NCBI GenBank assembly: GCA_934358955.1
Contig: CAKRLC010000062.1
Location: 1-16,340 of the forward strand
Direction: 5' to 3'
Length of the DNA stretch: 16,340 nucleotides
Source: an uncultured Roseburia sp.
GTDB taxonomy: Bacteria > Bacillota > Clostridia > Lachnospirales > Lachnospiraceae
Notes under the pieces: generated by a model
Databases searched by the model: none
Told to the model about the DNA's origin: nothing
What the model saw: only the letters and a program-made list of their open reading frames with translations
Made by a program: the position numbers and the translations under genes
Shown here: positions 6,693 to 14,264 of the stretch, in pieces
How positions within the stretch are numbered: the first letter of the stretch is position 1
Layout: each line of letters begins with the position of its first letter

Positions 6693-8000
6693 TTGAGAAT
6701 GGAAGAACAGAATAACGAATTAGAGAATGGCTTGCAGGAATACCATTCGAAGGAAAGAAAAAAAGGAAGTACCGGAAAAGGAATCGTGATAGGTGTGGCC
6801 GCAACACTTTTAGCGGGCTTTATAGCAGTGAATGCTGCATGTATGGCAACAAATACACAGATCCTTATCACACCGAAAACAGGGGATAATAATACATCGG
6901 CGTTGGAGAGCTCTGTATTAAATAAAGAAACAGTAACAAAGATTAATGAACTGACTGCTTACATGAAGTTATACTATTATGATGACATTGATGCAGATGC
7001 ATTAAAGGATGGTCTGTATAAGGGACTGGTAGACGGACTCGGAGACAAATATTCTGTTTATTATAATGCAGAAGATTATAAGGCGCTTGAAGTATCAACG
7101 ACAGGTCAGTATTATGGGATCGGAGCAGGCTTAAGCCAGGATAAAGAAAGCATGGTTGTGACTGTTAATAAGATTTATGAGGGAACGCCGTCAGAAGAAG
7201 CAGGTCTTAAGAAGGATGATGTCATTCTTTCTGTAGAAGGCACGGATGCAACATCCATGGAACTGACCGAGCTCGTGAAGATGATCCGCGGGGAAGCAGG
7301 AACGAAAGTCCATATAGAAGCATATCGTCCATCTACCGCAGAATACCTGTCTTTTGATGTAGAAAGAAAGAATATTACACTTCCGAGTGTATCACATAAG
7401 ATGCTTGGTGAGGATATTGGCTATGTTCATATTGATTCCTTTGAAACGGATACAGCAAATCAGTTTGAAACAGCAATTGCTGATTTACAGGAACAGGGAA
7501 TGAAAGCATTGATTTTGGATGTCCGTTATAATCCGGGTGGAATGGTAACATCCGTTGTACAGATCTTAGATGATATTCTGCCGGAAGGAAGAGTTGTCTA
7601 CATCGAAGATAAAAACGGAAACCGTCAGGACTATACGTCAAGTGGTGATACATACCTTGACTACCCGATCGCAGTTCTGGTGAACGGCGACAGTGCAAGC
7701 GCTGCAGAGATTCTCGCCGGTGCGATCAAGGATTTCAAGTATGGGACTCTGATCGGAACAACTACCTATGGAAAGGGAATTGTCCAGAGTATTTATACAC
7801 TTGAAGACGGAGATGCTGTGAAACTGACAACTGCAAAGTATTTTACTCCGAATGGAAATTATATCCATGGTGTAGGAATCGAACCGGATATTGAACTGGA
7901 GTATGAATATCTGGATAAAGATGGTGATACTTACGATGAAGCTTATGATAACCAGATTCAGAAGGCAATGGAAGTATTGAACGAAAAGCTGGGAGAATAA
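6693..8000 (+). CDS. ctpA: S41 family C-terminal processing protease (CtpA type) with PDZ domain
   Basis: The 435-residue protein has a short cytoplasmic tail, one membrane anchor (about 30-50, GIVIGVAATLLAGFIAVNAA), a PDZ domain (about 115-195, with GIGAGL and GLKKDDVILSVEG) and an S41 tail-specific protease domain. The Ser-Lys-Gln catalytic set is intact: Ser336 in DSASAAEI, Lys361 in YGKG and Gln365. Ser-Lys spacing (25) and Lys-Gln spacing (4) equal those of B. subtilis CtpB. The enzyme should act outside the membrane, trimming C-termini of secreted or lipid-anchored proteins; wall hydrolases from the adjacent operon are possible substrates by inference. Two starts fit: TTG at 6693, with GGAAAGG eight bases upstream, or ATG at 6699. 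I give the former for its spacing. Confidence 0.93.
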   Translation: MRMEEQNNELENGLQEYHSKERKKGSTGKGIVIGVAATLLAGFIAVNAACMATNTQILITPKTGDNNTSALESSVLNKETVTKINELTAYMKLYYYDDIDADALKDGLYKGLVDGLGDKYSVYYNAEDYKALEVSTTGQYYGIGAGLSQDKESMVVTVNKIYEGTPSEEAGLKKDDVILSVEGTDATSMELTELVKMIRGEAGTKVHIEAYRPSTAEYLSFDVERKNITLPSVSHKMLGEDIGYVHIDSFETDTANQFETAIADLQEQGMKALILDVRYNPGGMVTSVVQILDDILPEGRVVYIEDKNGNRQDYTSSGDTYLDYPIAVLVNGDSASAAEILAGAIKDFKYGTLIGTTTYGKGIVQSIYTLEDGDAVKLTTAKYFTPNGNYIHGVGIEPDIELEYEYLDKDGDTYDEAYDNQIQKAMEVLNEKLGE

Positions 8001-8006
8001 AATAAG

Positions 8007-8504
8007 ATGAATAAAAGCTTTTATCGGATAGTGGCAGGGGTGCTGACGCTGCTGTGGATGAGTACAATCTTTTGGTTTTCGAATCAGCCGGCAACGGAGT
8101 CCGGTGAAATGAGCGGTGAACTTTGCCAGAAGATCGTAGAGGATGCCAACCGTGTTTTGAATTTGCAGTTGAATGGAAAAGAAATTCATCAGATTGCAGA
8201 TAAACTGGAATACCCGGTAAGAAAAGCAGCCCATATGACGGAATATGCCATACTGGGCCTGCTTTCTTTTTCCTTTTATTTTTCAGGGGACAGAAGAAAG
8301 CACTGTTATGGCAAAGCGTTGCTTACCGCTGCACTTTATGCAGCAACGGATGAATTCCACCAGTATTTTGTGCCGGGCCGGTCGGCAGAAATAAGGGATG
8401 TGTGTATTGACACAGCTGGCGCGGCAATTGGGCTGTTTTTGCTGTATCTGTTTTGGAAAATCATACAAAGACATTGCACAAAAGATGTGAATATACTAAA
8501 ATGA
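8007..8504 (+). CDS. VanZ-like family membrane protein
   Basis: This small hydrophobic protein of 165 residues matches the VanZ-like family. It starts with a membrane helix (about 6-26) followed by FWFSNQPATESGEMSG, then the conserved RKAAHMTEYAILGLL segment. Its later helices include ATDEFHQYFVPGRSAEIRDV, a strong family signature. VanZ itself gives low-level teicoplanin resistance by an unknown mechanism. Chromosomal relatives like this one are widespread in Firmicutes and are not by themselves resistance genes. A ribosome binding site (GGGAGAA, about 7990-7996) overlaps the end of the protease gene, so the two are in one unit. Confidence 0.9.
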   Translation: MNKSFYRIVAGVLTLLWMSTIFWFSNQPATESGEMSGELCQKIVEDANRVLNLQLNGKEIHQIADKLEYPVRKAAHMTEYAILGLLSFSFYFSGDRRKHCYGKALLTAALYAATDEFHQYFVPGRSAEIRDVCIDTAGAAIGLFLLYLFWKIIQRHCTKDVNILK

Positions 8505-8535
8505 AAGAAAATAGAAATATGAAAGAGGTGATACT

Positions 8536-9676
8536 GTGGTAGAACTTGATCAATTTAAAGTGACTCTGAACGCATACAGAGAACCGCTGCAGGAAGTGAG
8601 GGATTCACTTTGACCTGGCTAACAAAGAGCAGAAGATCCAGGAATTAGAAAGGGAAATGGAAGATGGGGATTTCTGGAATGATCCGATTGTTTCCCAAAA
8701 TAAAATGAAAAACTTAAAAAGCATGAAAGATGACGTTGCAACCTACCAGAAGCTTGCAGCACAATTCGAAGATATTGAGACAATGATCGAGATGGGATAT
8801 GAAGAAAATGACGAATCCCTTATTCCGGAGATCCAGGAAATGTTAGATGAGTTTATCGAAACATATGAAGGAATCCGGATCAAGACATTGCTTTCCGGTG
8901 AGTATGACAGCGATAATGCGATCGTTTCCCTTCATGCAGGAGCAGGTGGAACAGAATCGTGCGACTGGGCACAGATGTTATTCCGAATGTATTCAAGATG
9001 GGCAGATGATAAGGGCTTTCAGCTGGAAGTGCTGGATTCTCTTGATGGGGATGAGGCCGGTATCAAATCAATCACATTCCAGGTGAATGGAGAAAATGCA
9101 TACGGGTATCTGAAGTCTGAAAAAGGAGTACACCGTTTAGTCAGGATCTCGCCGTTTAATGCAGCAGGAAAAAGACAGACCTCTTTTGTATCCTGTGATG
9201 TTATGCCGGATATTGAAGAAGATTTAGACATTGAGATTAATGATGAGGATATCAGGATTGATACCTATCGGTCCAGTGGTGCAGGTGGACAGCATATTAA
9301 TAAGACGTCTTCGGCAATCCGAATCACACATTATCCGACCGGTATCGTTGTACAGTGCCAGAATGAGCGATCCCAGCACATGAATAAGGATAAAGCAATG
9401 CAGATGTTAAAGGCAAAACTGTATCTGCTTAAACAGCAGGAGAATGCACAGAAGGCAGCAGGAATCCGTGGGGAAGTAACAGAGATCGGATGGGGAAATC
9501 AGATCCGCTCTTATGTTATGCAGCCATATACGATGGTCAAGGATCATCGTACCGGAGTAGAAACTGGAAATGTAGACAGTGTTATGGATGGAAAGATCGA
9601 TCTTTTTATTAACGGTTACCTGAAATGGCTGTCACTTGGTTGTCCAAAAGGACTTGGCGGTGATGATGAATCATAA
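8536..9676 (+). CDS. prfB: Peptide chain release factor 2, expressed by programmed +1 frameshift
   Basis: RF2 recognises UGA and UAA stop codons and triggers peptide release. The gene is in two frames. A GTG at 8536 (AAAGAGGTG five bases upstream) opens 25 codons ending CTT TGA (8608-8613). Skipping T8611 continues the product in the +1 frame to the TAA at 9674-9676, for 379 residues in all. The RF2 anticodon-like tripeptide SPF is at 205-207 and the catalytic GGQ at 250-252, the same numbers as in E. coli RF2. Residue 246 is Ser. An annotation that starts at the ATG at 8657 would lose about 40 N-terminal residues. The C-terminus runs about a dozen residues beyond the E. coli protein (CPKGLGGDDES), in DNA that also carries the next gene's start. 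Confidence 0.96.
8599..8614 (+). promoter_or_regulatory. prfB: Programmed +1 ribosomal frameshift site in prfB
   Basis: AGGGATTCACTTTGAC contains an internal Shine-Dalgarno-like AGGG followed at the standard distance by the slippery CTT, the in-frame UGA stop and a C. Spacing is identical to the E. coli site AGGGGGTATCTTTGAC. When RF2 is scarce, slow termination at UGA lets the ribosome slip +1 and make more RF2, an autoregulatory loop established for prfB. Confidence 0.95.
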
Positions 9677-10424
9677 TATCATAGTGCTTTTCATTTTTCT
9701 TCTGATTGCAGGAGGAGTATATTGTGTTTACCAGGCAATCAGGAGAAAGTTAAGACATTTTTCGAGGGAAGTTTTCGGAACAGATTCTCTTGTAGAAGGC
9801 TGGAACAGACAGGAGGAAGAGCTTTCAATGACGCCGAAGTCTGTTTCCGGGATGACGCGGATTTTTGAACCGCAGATCGAACGTGATTTTCCGGATTTTA
9901 ATCTGGTGCAGTTTCGAAATAAAGTGGAGAATATGCTTATTATGGCATTACGGGCAATTACAGAGGAGGATCTTTCTATTTTACAGGATCCGTCGCAGGA
10001 GCTGAAAAGTCAGGTTGAGAACCAGATACAGCAAAACCGGGCGGCAGGGATCCGGGAAGTATATGAGCAGATCACGATCCATCAGACTGAGATTGCAGGA
10101 TATGAGAAGAAACAGGGAAAATGTATCATTACGTTCCAGAGTGCTGTGGGATACCTGCATTACAAAAAGCAGGGAGATACGTTGATTTCCGGTGATGAGA
10201 AACGTTTGGAACAGACAAAGTATAATATTGAGATATTATATATCCAGGATGAGAAACTGGCAAAGATTGACAATGCAGTCGGAACTACCTGCCCACATTG
10301 TGGGGCACCAGTGACAAATCTTGGCGCAATGTATTGTGAATACTGTGGACTGGCAGTTACACCGGTCAATTTAAAGGTATGGACAATTCACCGTTTTTAT
10401 GAAGTGAATTATCATCGTACATAG
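9663..10424 (+). CDS. Membrane-anchored Tim44-like protein with C-terminal zinc ribbon
   Basis: The 253-residue protein starts with a membrane segment (about 4-24, IIVLFIFLLIAGGVYCVYQA). A predicted soluble region (about 55-195) resembles Tim44-like domains: FNLVQFRNKVENMLIMALRA, a loop with DLSILQDPS, and a strand-rich C-terminal half. A four-Cys zinc ribbon follows (Cys210, Cys213, Cys225, Cys228). The family has been called zinc-ribbon transport proteins, but no transport activity is shown. I place the start at the ATG at 9663, because upstream in-frame sequence lies wholly inside prfB; ATG 9666 is an alternative. The gene overlaps the end of prfB by 14 bases, so its translation may depend on ribosomes that complete RF2. 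It heads the SPFH/YdjG/TPM block. Confidence 0.72.
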   Translation: MMNHNIIVLFIFLLIAGGVYCVYQAIRRKLRHFSREVFGTDSLVEGWNRQEEELSMTPKSVSGMTRIFEPQIERDFPDFNLVQFRNKVENMLIMALRAITEEDLSILQDPSQELKSQVENQIQQNRAAGIREVYEQITIHQTEIAGYEKKQGKCIITFQSAVGYLHYKKQGDTLISGDEKRLEQTKYNIEILYIQDEKLAKIDNAVGTTCPHCGAPVTNLGAMYCEYCGLAVTPVNLKVWTIHRFYEVNYHRT

Positions 10425-10438
10425 AAGGAGGAAGAAAT

Positions 10439-11701
10439 ATGGGAATTATCAAAGCAATTGGTCAGGCAGTCGGCGGCTCCATGGCAGACCAGTGGTTAGA
10501 GGTTTATGAACCGGATGACATGGGAGATAAAACTGTCTTTACAAGCGGAGTCCTGATCCGCAAAGGACAGAATAAAAATGGAACAGACAATACAGTATCG
10601 AATGGTTCTATCATACATGTATATGACAATCAGTTTATGATGCTGGTAGATGGGGGAAAGGTCGTAGATTATACCGCTGAGCCTGGTTACTATAAAGTAG
10701 ACAATTCTTCCCTTCCATCGATGTTTAACGGACAGTTAAAGGATTCGATCAAAGAGACTTTTGCAAGGATTAAATTTGGTGGACAGACACCGACGATGCA
10801 GAAGGTATTTTACATTAACCTGCAGGAGATCAAGGGAATTAAATTCGGAACAAGAAATCCAATCAACTACTTTGATAATTTCTATAATGCAGAACTGTTT
10901 TTGAGGGCGCATGGAACATACTCCATCAAGATCACAAATCCGTTACAGTTTTATGCAGAAGTAATCCCAAGAAATAAAGACAGAGTAGAGATCGAAGAGA
11001 TCAATGAACAGTATCTGTCAGAGTTTTTAGAAGCATTACAGTCTTCTATTAACCAGATGTCTGCAGATGGAACAAGAATCTCTTATGTTTCTTCCAAGGC
11101 AAGGGAACTCGGAAAATACATGTCTACCACCCTGGACGAAGAATGGAACCAGACAAGAGGTATGGAGATCCAGGCGGTTGGTATTGCCAGTGTATCTTAT
11201 GATGAACAGTCACAGAAGTTGATCAATATGAGAAACGAGGGAGCTATGCTTGGCGGGGATGCCAGTGTACTCCGCGGTATGGCAGTGAAGAACCTGACGG
11301 AAGGTGTACGCGATGCCGGATCCAATGCAGGTGGAGCGATGGCAGGATTTATGGGTGTCGGTATGGGTATGCAGCAGTTTAACACATCCATGGAAGGCTT
11401 AAGCCAGATGACAGCCGGAATGCAGGTAAATCAGAGTACACCGGCCCAGCAGCCGGTAAAGAATACCGGAAATGGATCTGAGTGGACCTGTGAATGTGGT
11501 ACAGTAAATACAGGAAAGTTTTGCAGCGAATGTGGAAAACCGGCACCGGCAAAAAGCTGGACCTGTGAATGTGGTGCGGTAAATACAGGAAAGTTCTGCA
11601 GTGAATGCGGAAAACCGGCACCGGCAGCAGAATGGACGTGCGAATGTGGTACGGTAAACAAAGGAAAATTCTGCAGTAACTGTGGAAAGGCGAGGGGTTA
11701 A
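10439..11701 (+). CDS. SPFH-domain (YdjI-like) protein with three C-terminal zinc ribbons
   Basis: This 420-residue protein matches the family sometimes labelled virion core protein, typified by B. subtilis YdjI. It opens with MGIIKAIGQAVGGSMADQWL and carries an SPFH/band-7-like region (about 20-250) that should oligomerise at membranes. A Gly/Met-rich stretch (about 270-335) is followed by three tandem zinc ribbons (349-420), each of the form CxC-x8-CxxC. In B. subtilis the SPFH protein YdjI works with YdjG and YdjH to position the PspA homologue YdjF at the membrane. The same two partner types are encoded immediately downstream here. AAGGAGG lies close before the ATG. The viral name should not be taken as evidence of phage origin. 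Confidence 0.88.
   Translation: MGIIKAIGQAVGGSMADQWLEVYEPDDMGDKTVFTSGVLIRKGQNKNGTDNTVSNGSIIHVYDNQFMMLVDGGKVVDYTAEPGYYKVDNSSLPSMFNGQLKDSIKETFARIKFGGQTPTMQKVFYINLQEIKGIKFGTRNPINYFDNFYNAELFLRAHGTYSIKITNPLQFYAEVIPRNKDRVEIEEINEQYLSEFLEALQSSINQMSADGTRISYVSSKARELGKYMSTTLDEEWNQTRGMEIQAVGIASVSYDEQSQKLINMRNEGAMLGGDASVLRGMAVKNLTEGVRDAGSNAGGAMAGFMGVGMGMQQFNTSMEGLSQMTAGMQVNQSTPAQQPVKNTGNGSEWTCECGTVNTGKFCSECGKPAPAKSWTCECGAVNTGKFCSECGKPAPAAEWTCECGTVNKGKFCSNCGKARG
11483..11698 (+). repeat. Three tandem 75-base repeats encoding zinc ribbons
   Basis: Units at 11483-11557, 11558-11632 and 11633-11698 (the last shortened by the stop) encode nearly identical 25-residue blocks, WTCECGTVNTGKFCSECGKP plus a Pro/Ala linker. 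The first two units differ at few bases, implying recent duplication or gene conversion. The third ends in SNCGKARG. Confidence 0.9.
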
Positions 11702-11703
11702 GG

Positions 11704-12783
11704 ATGGCAGTTGTCAGTTTTAAATGTCCAAACTGTGATGGCGAACTGATATTTGATCCGGAAACACAAAACTATAAATGTGAGTATTGTGGTTCAAAGT
11801 TCACACAGAAGGAGCTGGATGCGTTGCAGCCTGCCAAGTCACCAGAGCCGGAGAAAAAGCAGCCGGAGAAGCCAGCGGAAGAACAGGAGCAGGAGCCTGC
11901 AAGGAAGGAAGACGGGGCAGTGATCTATCATTGCCCATCCTGTGGGGCAGAGATTGTGACGGATGATACGACGGCGGCAACCTTTTGTTATTATTGCCAT
12001 AATCCGGTCATGCTTTCCGGAAGACTGGAGGGCAAATATCTGCCGGATCGGATCATTCCGTTTAAGGTGAGCAGAAAAGAGGCAGAAAAACGTTTTCTGG
12101 AATATGTCGGAAGCAAAAAATACGTTCCGAAAGCATTTTTTAACAAAAAACAGATCGAGAGTCTGAGTGGTGTATATTTTCCATACTGGGTATATGACGT
12201 AAAAATGAAGGGAAAGCTTCAGGCAGAAGGCCGGAATATCCGGGTATGGAGGAGAGGAGAAGAAGAGTATACTGAGACCAAGATCTACCAGATCGAGAGG
12301 GACGGTAACATTGAACTGGAAAATCTGGTGGAAAATGCATTACAGAAGGCAAATTCCAAGCTGGTTGGCGGAGTGATGCCATTCCAGTATGAAGAAATGA
12401 AGAAGTTTGAGATGGGTTATTTGTCGGGCTTCCAGGCAGAACGCAGAGATATTGAGAAGAGCAGTGTGGAAGATACGATGAAAAAGACCATGCGTGAATC
12501 GGCAGAAAGACTGCTAAGAGAGTCCGTGGATGGCTACAATGCGGTAACCGTGAAACAGATCGGCGTAGTTCCACAAAAAGAAAACTGGTATTATACACTG
12601 TTTCCGGTGTGGACTGTTACTTACCGTGGCAGAGATGGAAAAGTATATTACTATTCTATGAATGGACAGACAGGAAAGGTATTTGGAGAACTTCCGGTAG
12701 ACCGTGCGAAGGCGGCACTGACAAGTAGTATTGTAGCAGGAATCGTTTTGGTATTGTTATTGATAGGAGGATTTTTTATATGA
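11704..12783 (+). CDS. YdjG-like double zinc-ribbon protein with C-terminal membrane anchor
   Basis: The 359-residue protein has an N-terminal zinc ribbon (Cys8, Cys11, Cys26, Cys29) resembling TFIIB-type ribbons, and a Pro/Glu/Lys-rich linker (about 43-70). A second ribbon follows (Cys77, Cys80, Cys95, Cys98), then a conserved domain (about 105-330) with VYFPYWVYDV, and a single C-terminal membrane helix (about 337-358) with almost nothing beyond it. This is the layout of B. subtilis YdjG. DNA binding is not implied by the ribbon; a cytoplasmic adaptor anchored at the membrane fits better. It begins two bases after the SPFH gene ends and overlaps the TPM gene by four bases (ATGA), so coupled translation is expected. 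Confidence 0.83.
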   Translation: MAVVSFKCPNCDGELIFDPETQNYKCEYCGSKFTQKELDALQPAKSPEPEKKQPEKPAEEQEQEPARKEDGAVIYHCPSCGAEIVTDDTTAATFCYYCHNPVMLSGRLEGKYLPDRIIPFKVSRKEAEKRFLEYVGSKKYVPKAFFNKKQIESLSGVYFPYWVYDVKMKGKLQAEGRNIRVWRRGEEEYTETKIYQIERDGNIELENLVENALQKANSKLVGGVMPFQYEEMKKFEMGYLSGFQAERRDIEKSSVEDTMKKTMRESAERLLRESVDGYNAVTVKQIGVVPQKENWYYTLFPVWTVTYRGRDGKVYYYSMNGQTGKVFGELPVDRAKAALTSSIVAGIVLVLLLIGGFFI

Positions 12784-13607
12784 GAAAAAAACTAACAATA
12801 ACAGGAACACTCTGTTTCCTGCTTACAGCATTGTTTTCTGCATCGGTTTTAGCGGCAGATCTGTCTGTGACAGATGAAGCACAGTTATTGTCCGGATCAG
12901 AGCAGGAGATGCTGCAGCAGAGAATTACAGAGCTTGAAGATACAACGGGCTGGGAGATTTTTGCTGTTACAACAGAGGATGCGCAGGGAAAACAGACAAG
13001 GGAATACGCTGATGATTTCTTTGATGAGAATGCTTCCGGTGAGGATGGAGTCGTATGGCTTATCGATATGGATAACCGGGAGATCACAATCTCTACCGCA
13101 GGGGAAGCAATCTATTATCTGAATGATGAACGGATCGATGAGACATTGGATGCTGCCTATGATAAAATCGTGGATGGAGACTATTATGGGTGCTTTGAAG
13201 CAATGGCCGATGGTACAGAAAGCAATTATGAGGATGGGATTCCGTCAGATGCACATACTTATAATGAAGAAACCGGAGAGATAGAATACTATGAGGAACC
13301 ACTCCAGCTGACTGTGGGAGAAGTCATTTTTGCGATCGTGATCGCAGGAATCGTATGGTTTGCTGTATTTGCAGGGATTCATCGGAAATACAAGGTAAAA
13401 GAAAGTCCGGTACAGTATGATTTCCGAAAATTTGGTATTGCAAAGACAACGGGTAATCAAGACCGGTTTGTAAATCAGATCGTCACGCACCGCAGAATTC
13501 CAAAACCACCACAGAATACAGGAGGCGGCGGAAGTACATCCGGGCGGTCAACGGTACATACGAGCAGTGCCGGAACAACGCATGGCGGTGGAAGCAGAAA
13601 GTTTTAA
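12780..13607 (+). CDS. TPM-domain membrane protein (YdjH-like)
   Basis: The 275-residue protein has a signal peptide (about 1-25, cleavage near VLA-AD) and an extracytoplasmic TPM domain (about 26-150, from LSVTDEAQLLSGSEQEMLQQ through DGVVWLIDMDNREITIST). An acidic linker leads to one membrane helix (about 181-201, EVIFAIVIAGIVWFAVFAGI), and the cytoplasmic tail ends Gly/Ser-rich in THGGGSRKF. That tail is typical of TPM proteins, which include plant photosystem II repair proteins and B. subtilis YdjH. It is the last gene of its unit. AGGAGG lies inside the end of the preceding gene and the start overlaps it by four bases. A role in sensing or stabilising the membrane together with the SPFH protein is inferred from the B. 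subtilis operon. Confidence 0.86.
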   Translation: MRKKLTITGTLCFLLTALFSASVLAADLSVTDEAQLLSGSEQEMLQQRITELEDTTGWEIFAVTTEDAQGKQTREYADDFFDENASGEDGVVWLIDMDNREITISTAGEAIYYLNDERIDETLDAAYDKIVDGDYYGCFEAMADGTESNYEDGIPSDAHTYNEETGEIEYYEEPLQLTVGEVIFAIVIAGIVWFAVFAGIHRKYKVKESPVQYDFRKFGIAKTTGNQDRFVNQIVTHRRIPKPPQNTGGGGSTSGRSTVHTSSAGTTHGGGSRKF

Positions 13608-13647
13608 GCAGTTTTGCGTATTAGAAATAGAACATATGGTTTTTGAA

Positions 13648-13674
13648 AAAGAGGTTGCTTTGGCAACCTCTTTG
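13648..13674 (+). terminator. Intrinsic terminator after the TPM gene
   Basis: AAAGAGGTTGC (13648-13658) pairs perfectly with GCAACCTCTTT (13663-13673) across a TTTG loop. The T-tract is short (CTCTTTGTGTT), so termination may be incomplete. It lies 40 bases after the TPM gene. Confidence 0.8.
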
Positions 13675-13683
13675 TGTTATTAT
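13655..13683 (+). promoter_or_regulatory. Weak promoter candidate for the ACT/hom/mtnN unit
   Basis: TTGCTT (13655-13660) and TATTAT (13678-13683) are 17 bases apart. The -35 overlaps the terminator stem, which makes the assignment doubtful. Some promoter between 13675 and 13740 is expected, because the upstream unit terminates here. Confidence 0.28.
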
Positions 13684-13754
13684 CTTTCCCATGAGGACAA
13701 TTGTAAGTCTGAAACAAACACAATAGGAAGTTAGATAAAGAGGGATTTAGTTCT

Positions 13755-14198
13755 ATGAAGGACAAAGTTCAATATTATGTTTTGAAGGAAAAGGCTGTGC
13801 CGGAAGTACTTCTTAAGGTAGTGGAAGCAAAAAGACTGATTGATTCCGGGAAAATCGTATCGGTACAGGAAGCAACAGAAAGTGTTGGGATCAGTCGCAG
13901 CTCGTTCTATAAATATAAAGATGATATTTTTCCATTTCATGAGACAGATAAAGGAAAGACTGTGACGATGGTGATCCAGATGGATGATGAACCGGGGCTT
14001 CTTTCAGGAGTACTAAAAGGGGTTGCAGAATTCCATGCAAATATTTTGACGATCCATCAGAGTATTCCGGTGAATGGCATTGCAACATTAACTCTGAGTG
14101 TGGATATTCTTCCTCAGACAGGCGATGTTACTGAGATGGTAAGCAAGATCGAGAGCGTGGAAGGAATCCATTACGTAAAGATTCTTGCAAGAGAGTAG
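13755..14198 (+). CDS. UPF0735 (PheB-type) ACT-domain protein
   Basis: This 147-residue protein has the same size and layout as B. subtilis PheB. An N-terminal helical, helix-turn-helix-like section (about 1-60) includes VQEATESVGISRSSFYKYKD. A C-terminal ACT domain (about 70-147) includes VTMVIQMDDEPGLLSGVLKG and ends VEGIHYVKILARE. ACT domains bind amino acids and regulate biosynthetic enzymes or transcription. B. subtilis pheB sits beside the prephenate dehydratase gene. Here the neighbour is homoserine dehydrogenase, 66 bases downstream on the same strand, so threonine or another aspartate-family amino acid is a plausible ligand. That is inference. AGAGGGA precedes the ATG. Confidence 0.88.
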   Translation: MKDKVQYYVLKEKAVPEVLLKVVEAKRLIDSGKIVSVQEATESVGISRSSFYKYKDDIFPFHETDKGKTVTMVIQMDDEPGLLSGVLKGVAEFHANILTIHQSIPVNGIATLTLSVDILPQTGDVTEMVSKIESVEGIHYVKILARE

Positions 14199-14264
14199 TG
14201 ACTGACCATCAGTGCTCGTGCAACAGCCACAGATTGAAGAAAACAGCAGAAAGGCGGACAAAAA

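Noticed and set aside
8007..8504. VanZ-like gene as an antibiotic resistance gene
   Set aside because: No vanRSHAX genes are nearby, and chromosomal VanZ-like proteins are common with no shown resistance role.
10439..11701. SPFH protein as a prophage or virus component, from the family name virion core protein
   Set aside because: No phage genes or attachment sites are present, and the neighbours match the B. subtilis cellular ydj operon.
14199..14264. Possible riboswitch or T-box leader before hom
   Set aside because: The 66-base gap is too short and shows no conserved leader motif or terminator/antiterminator pair.
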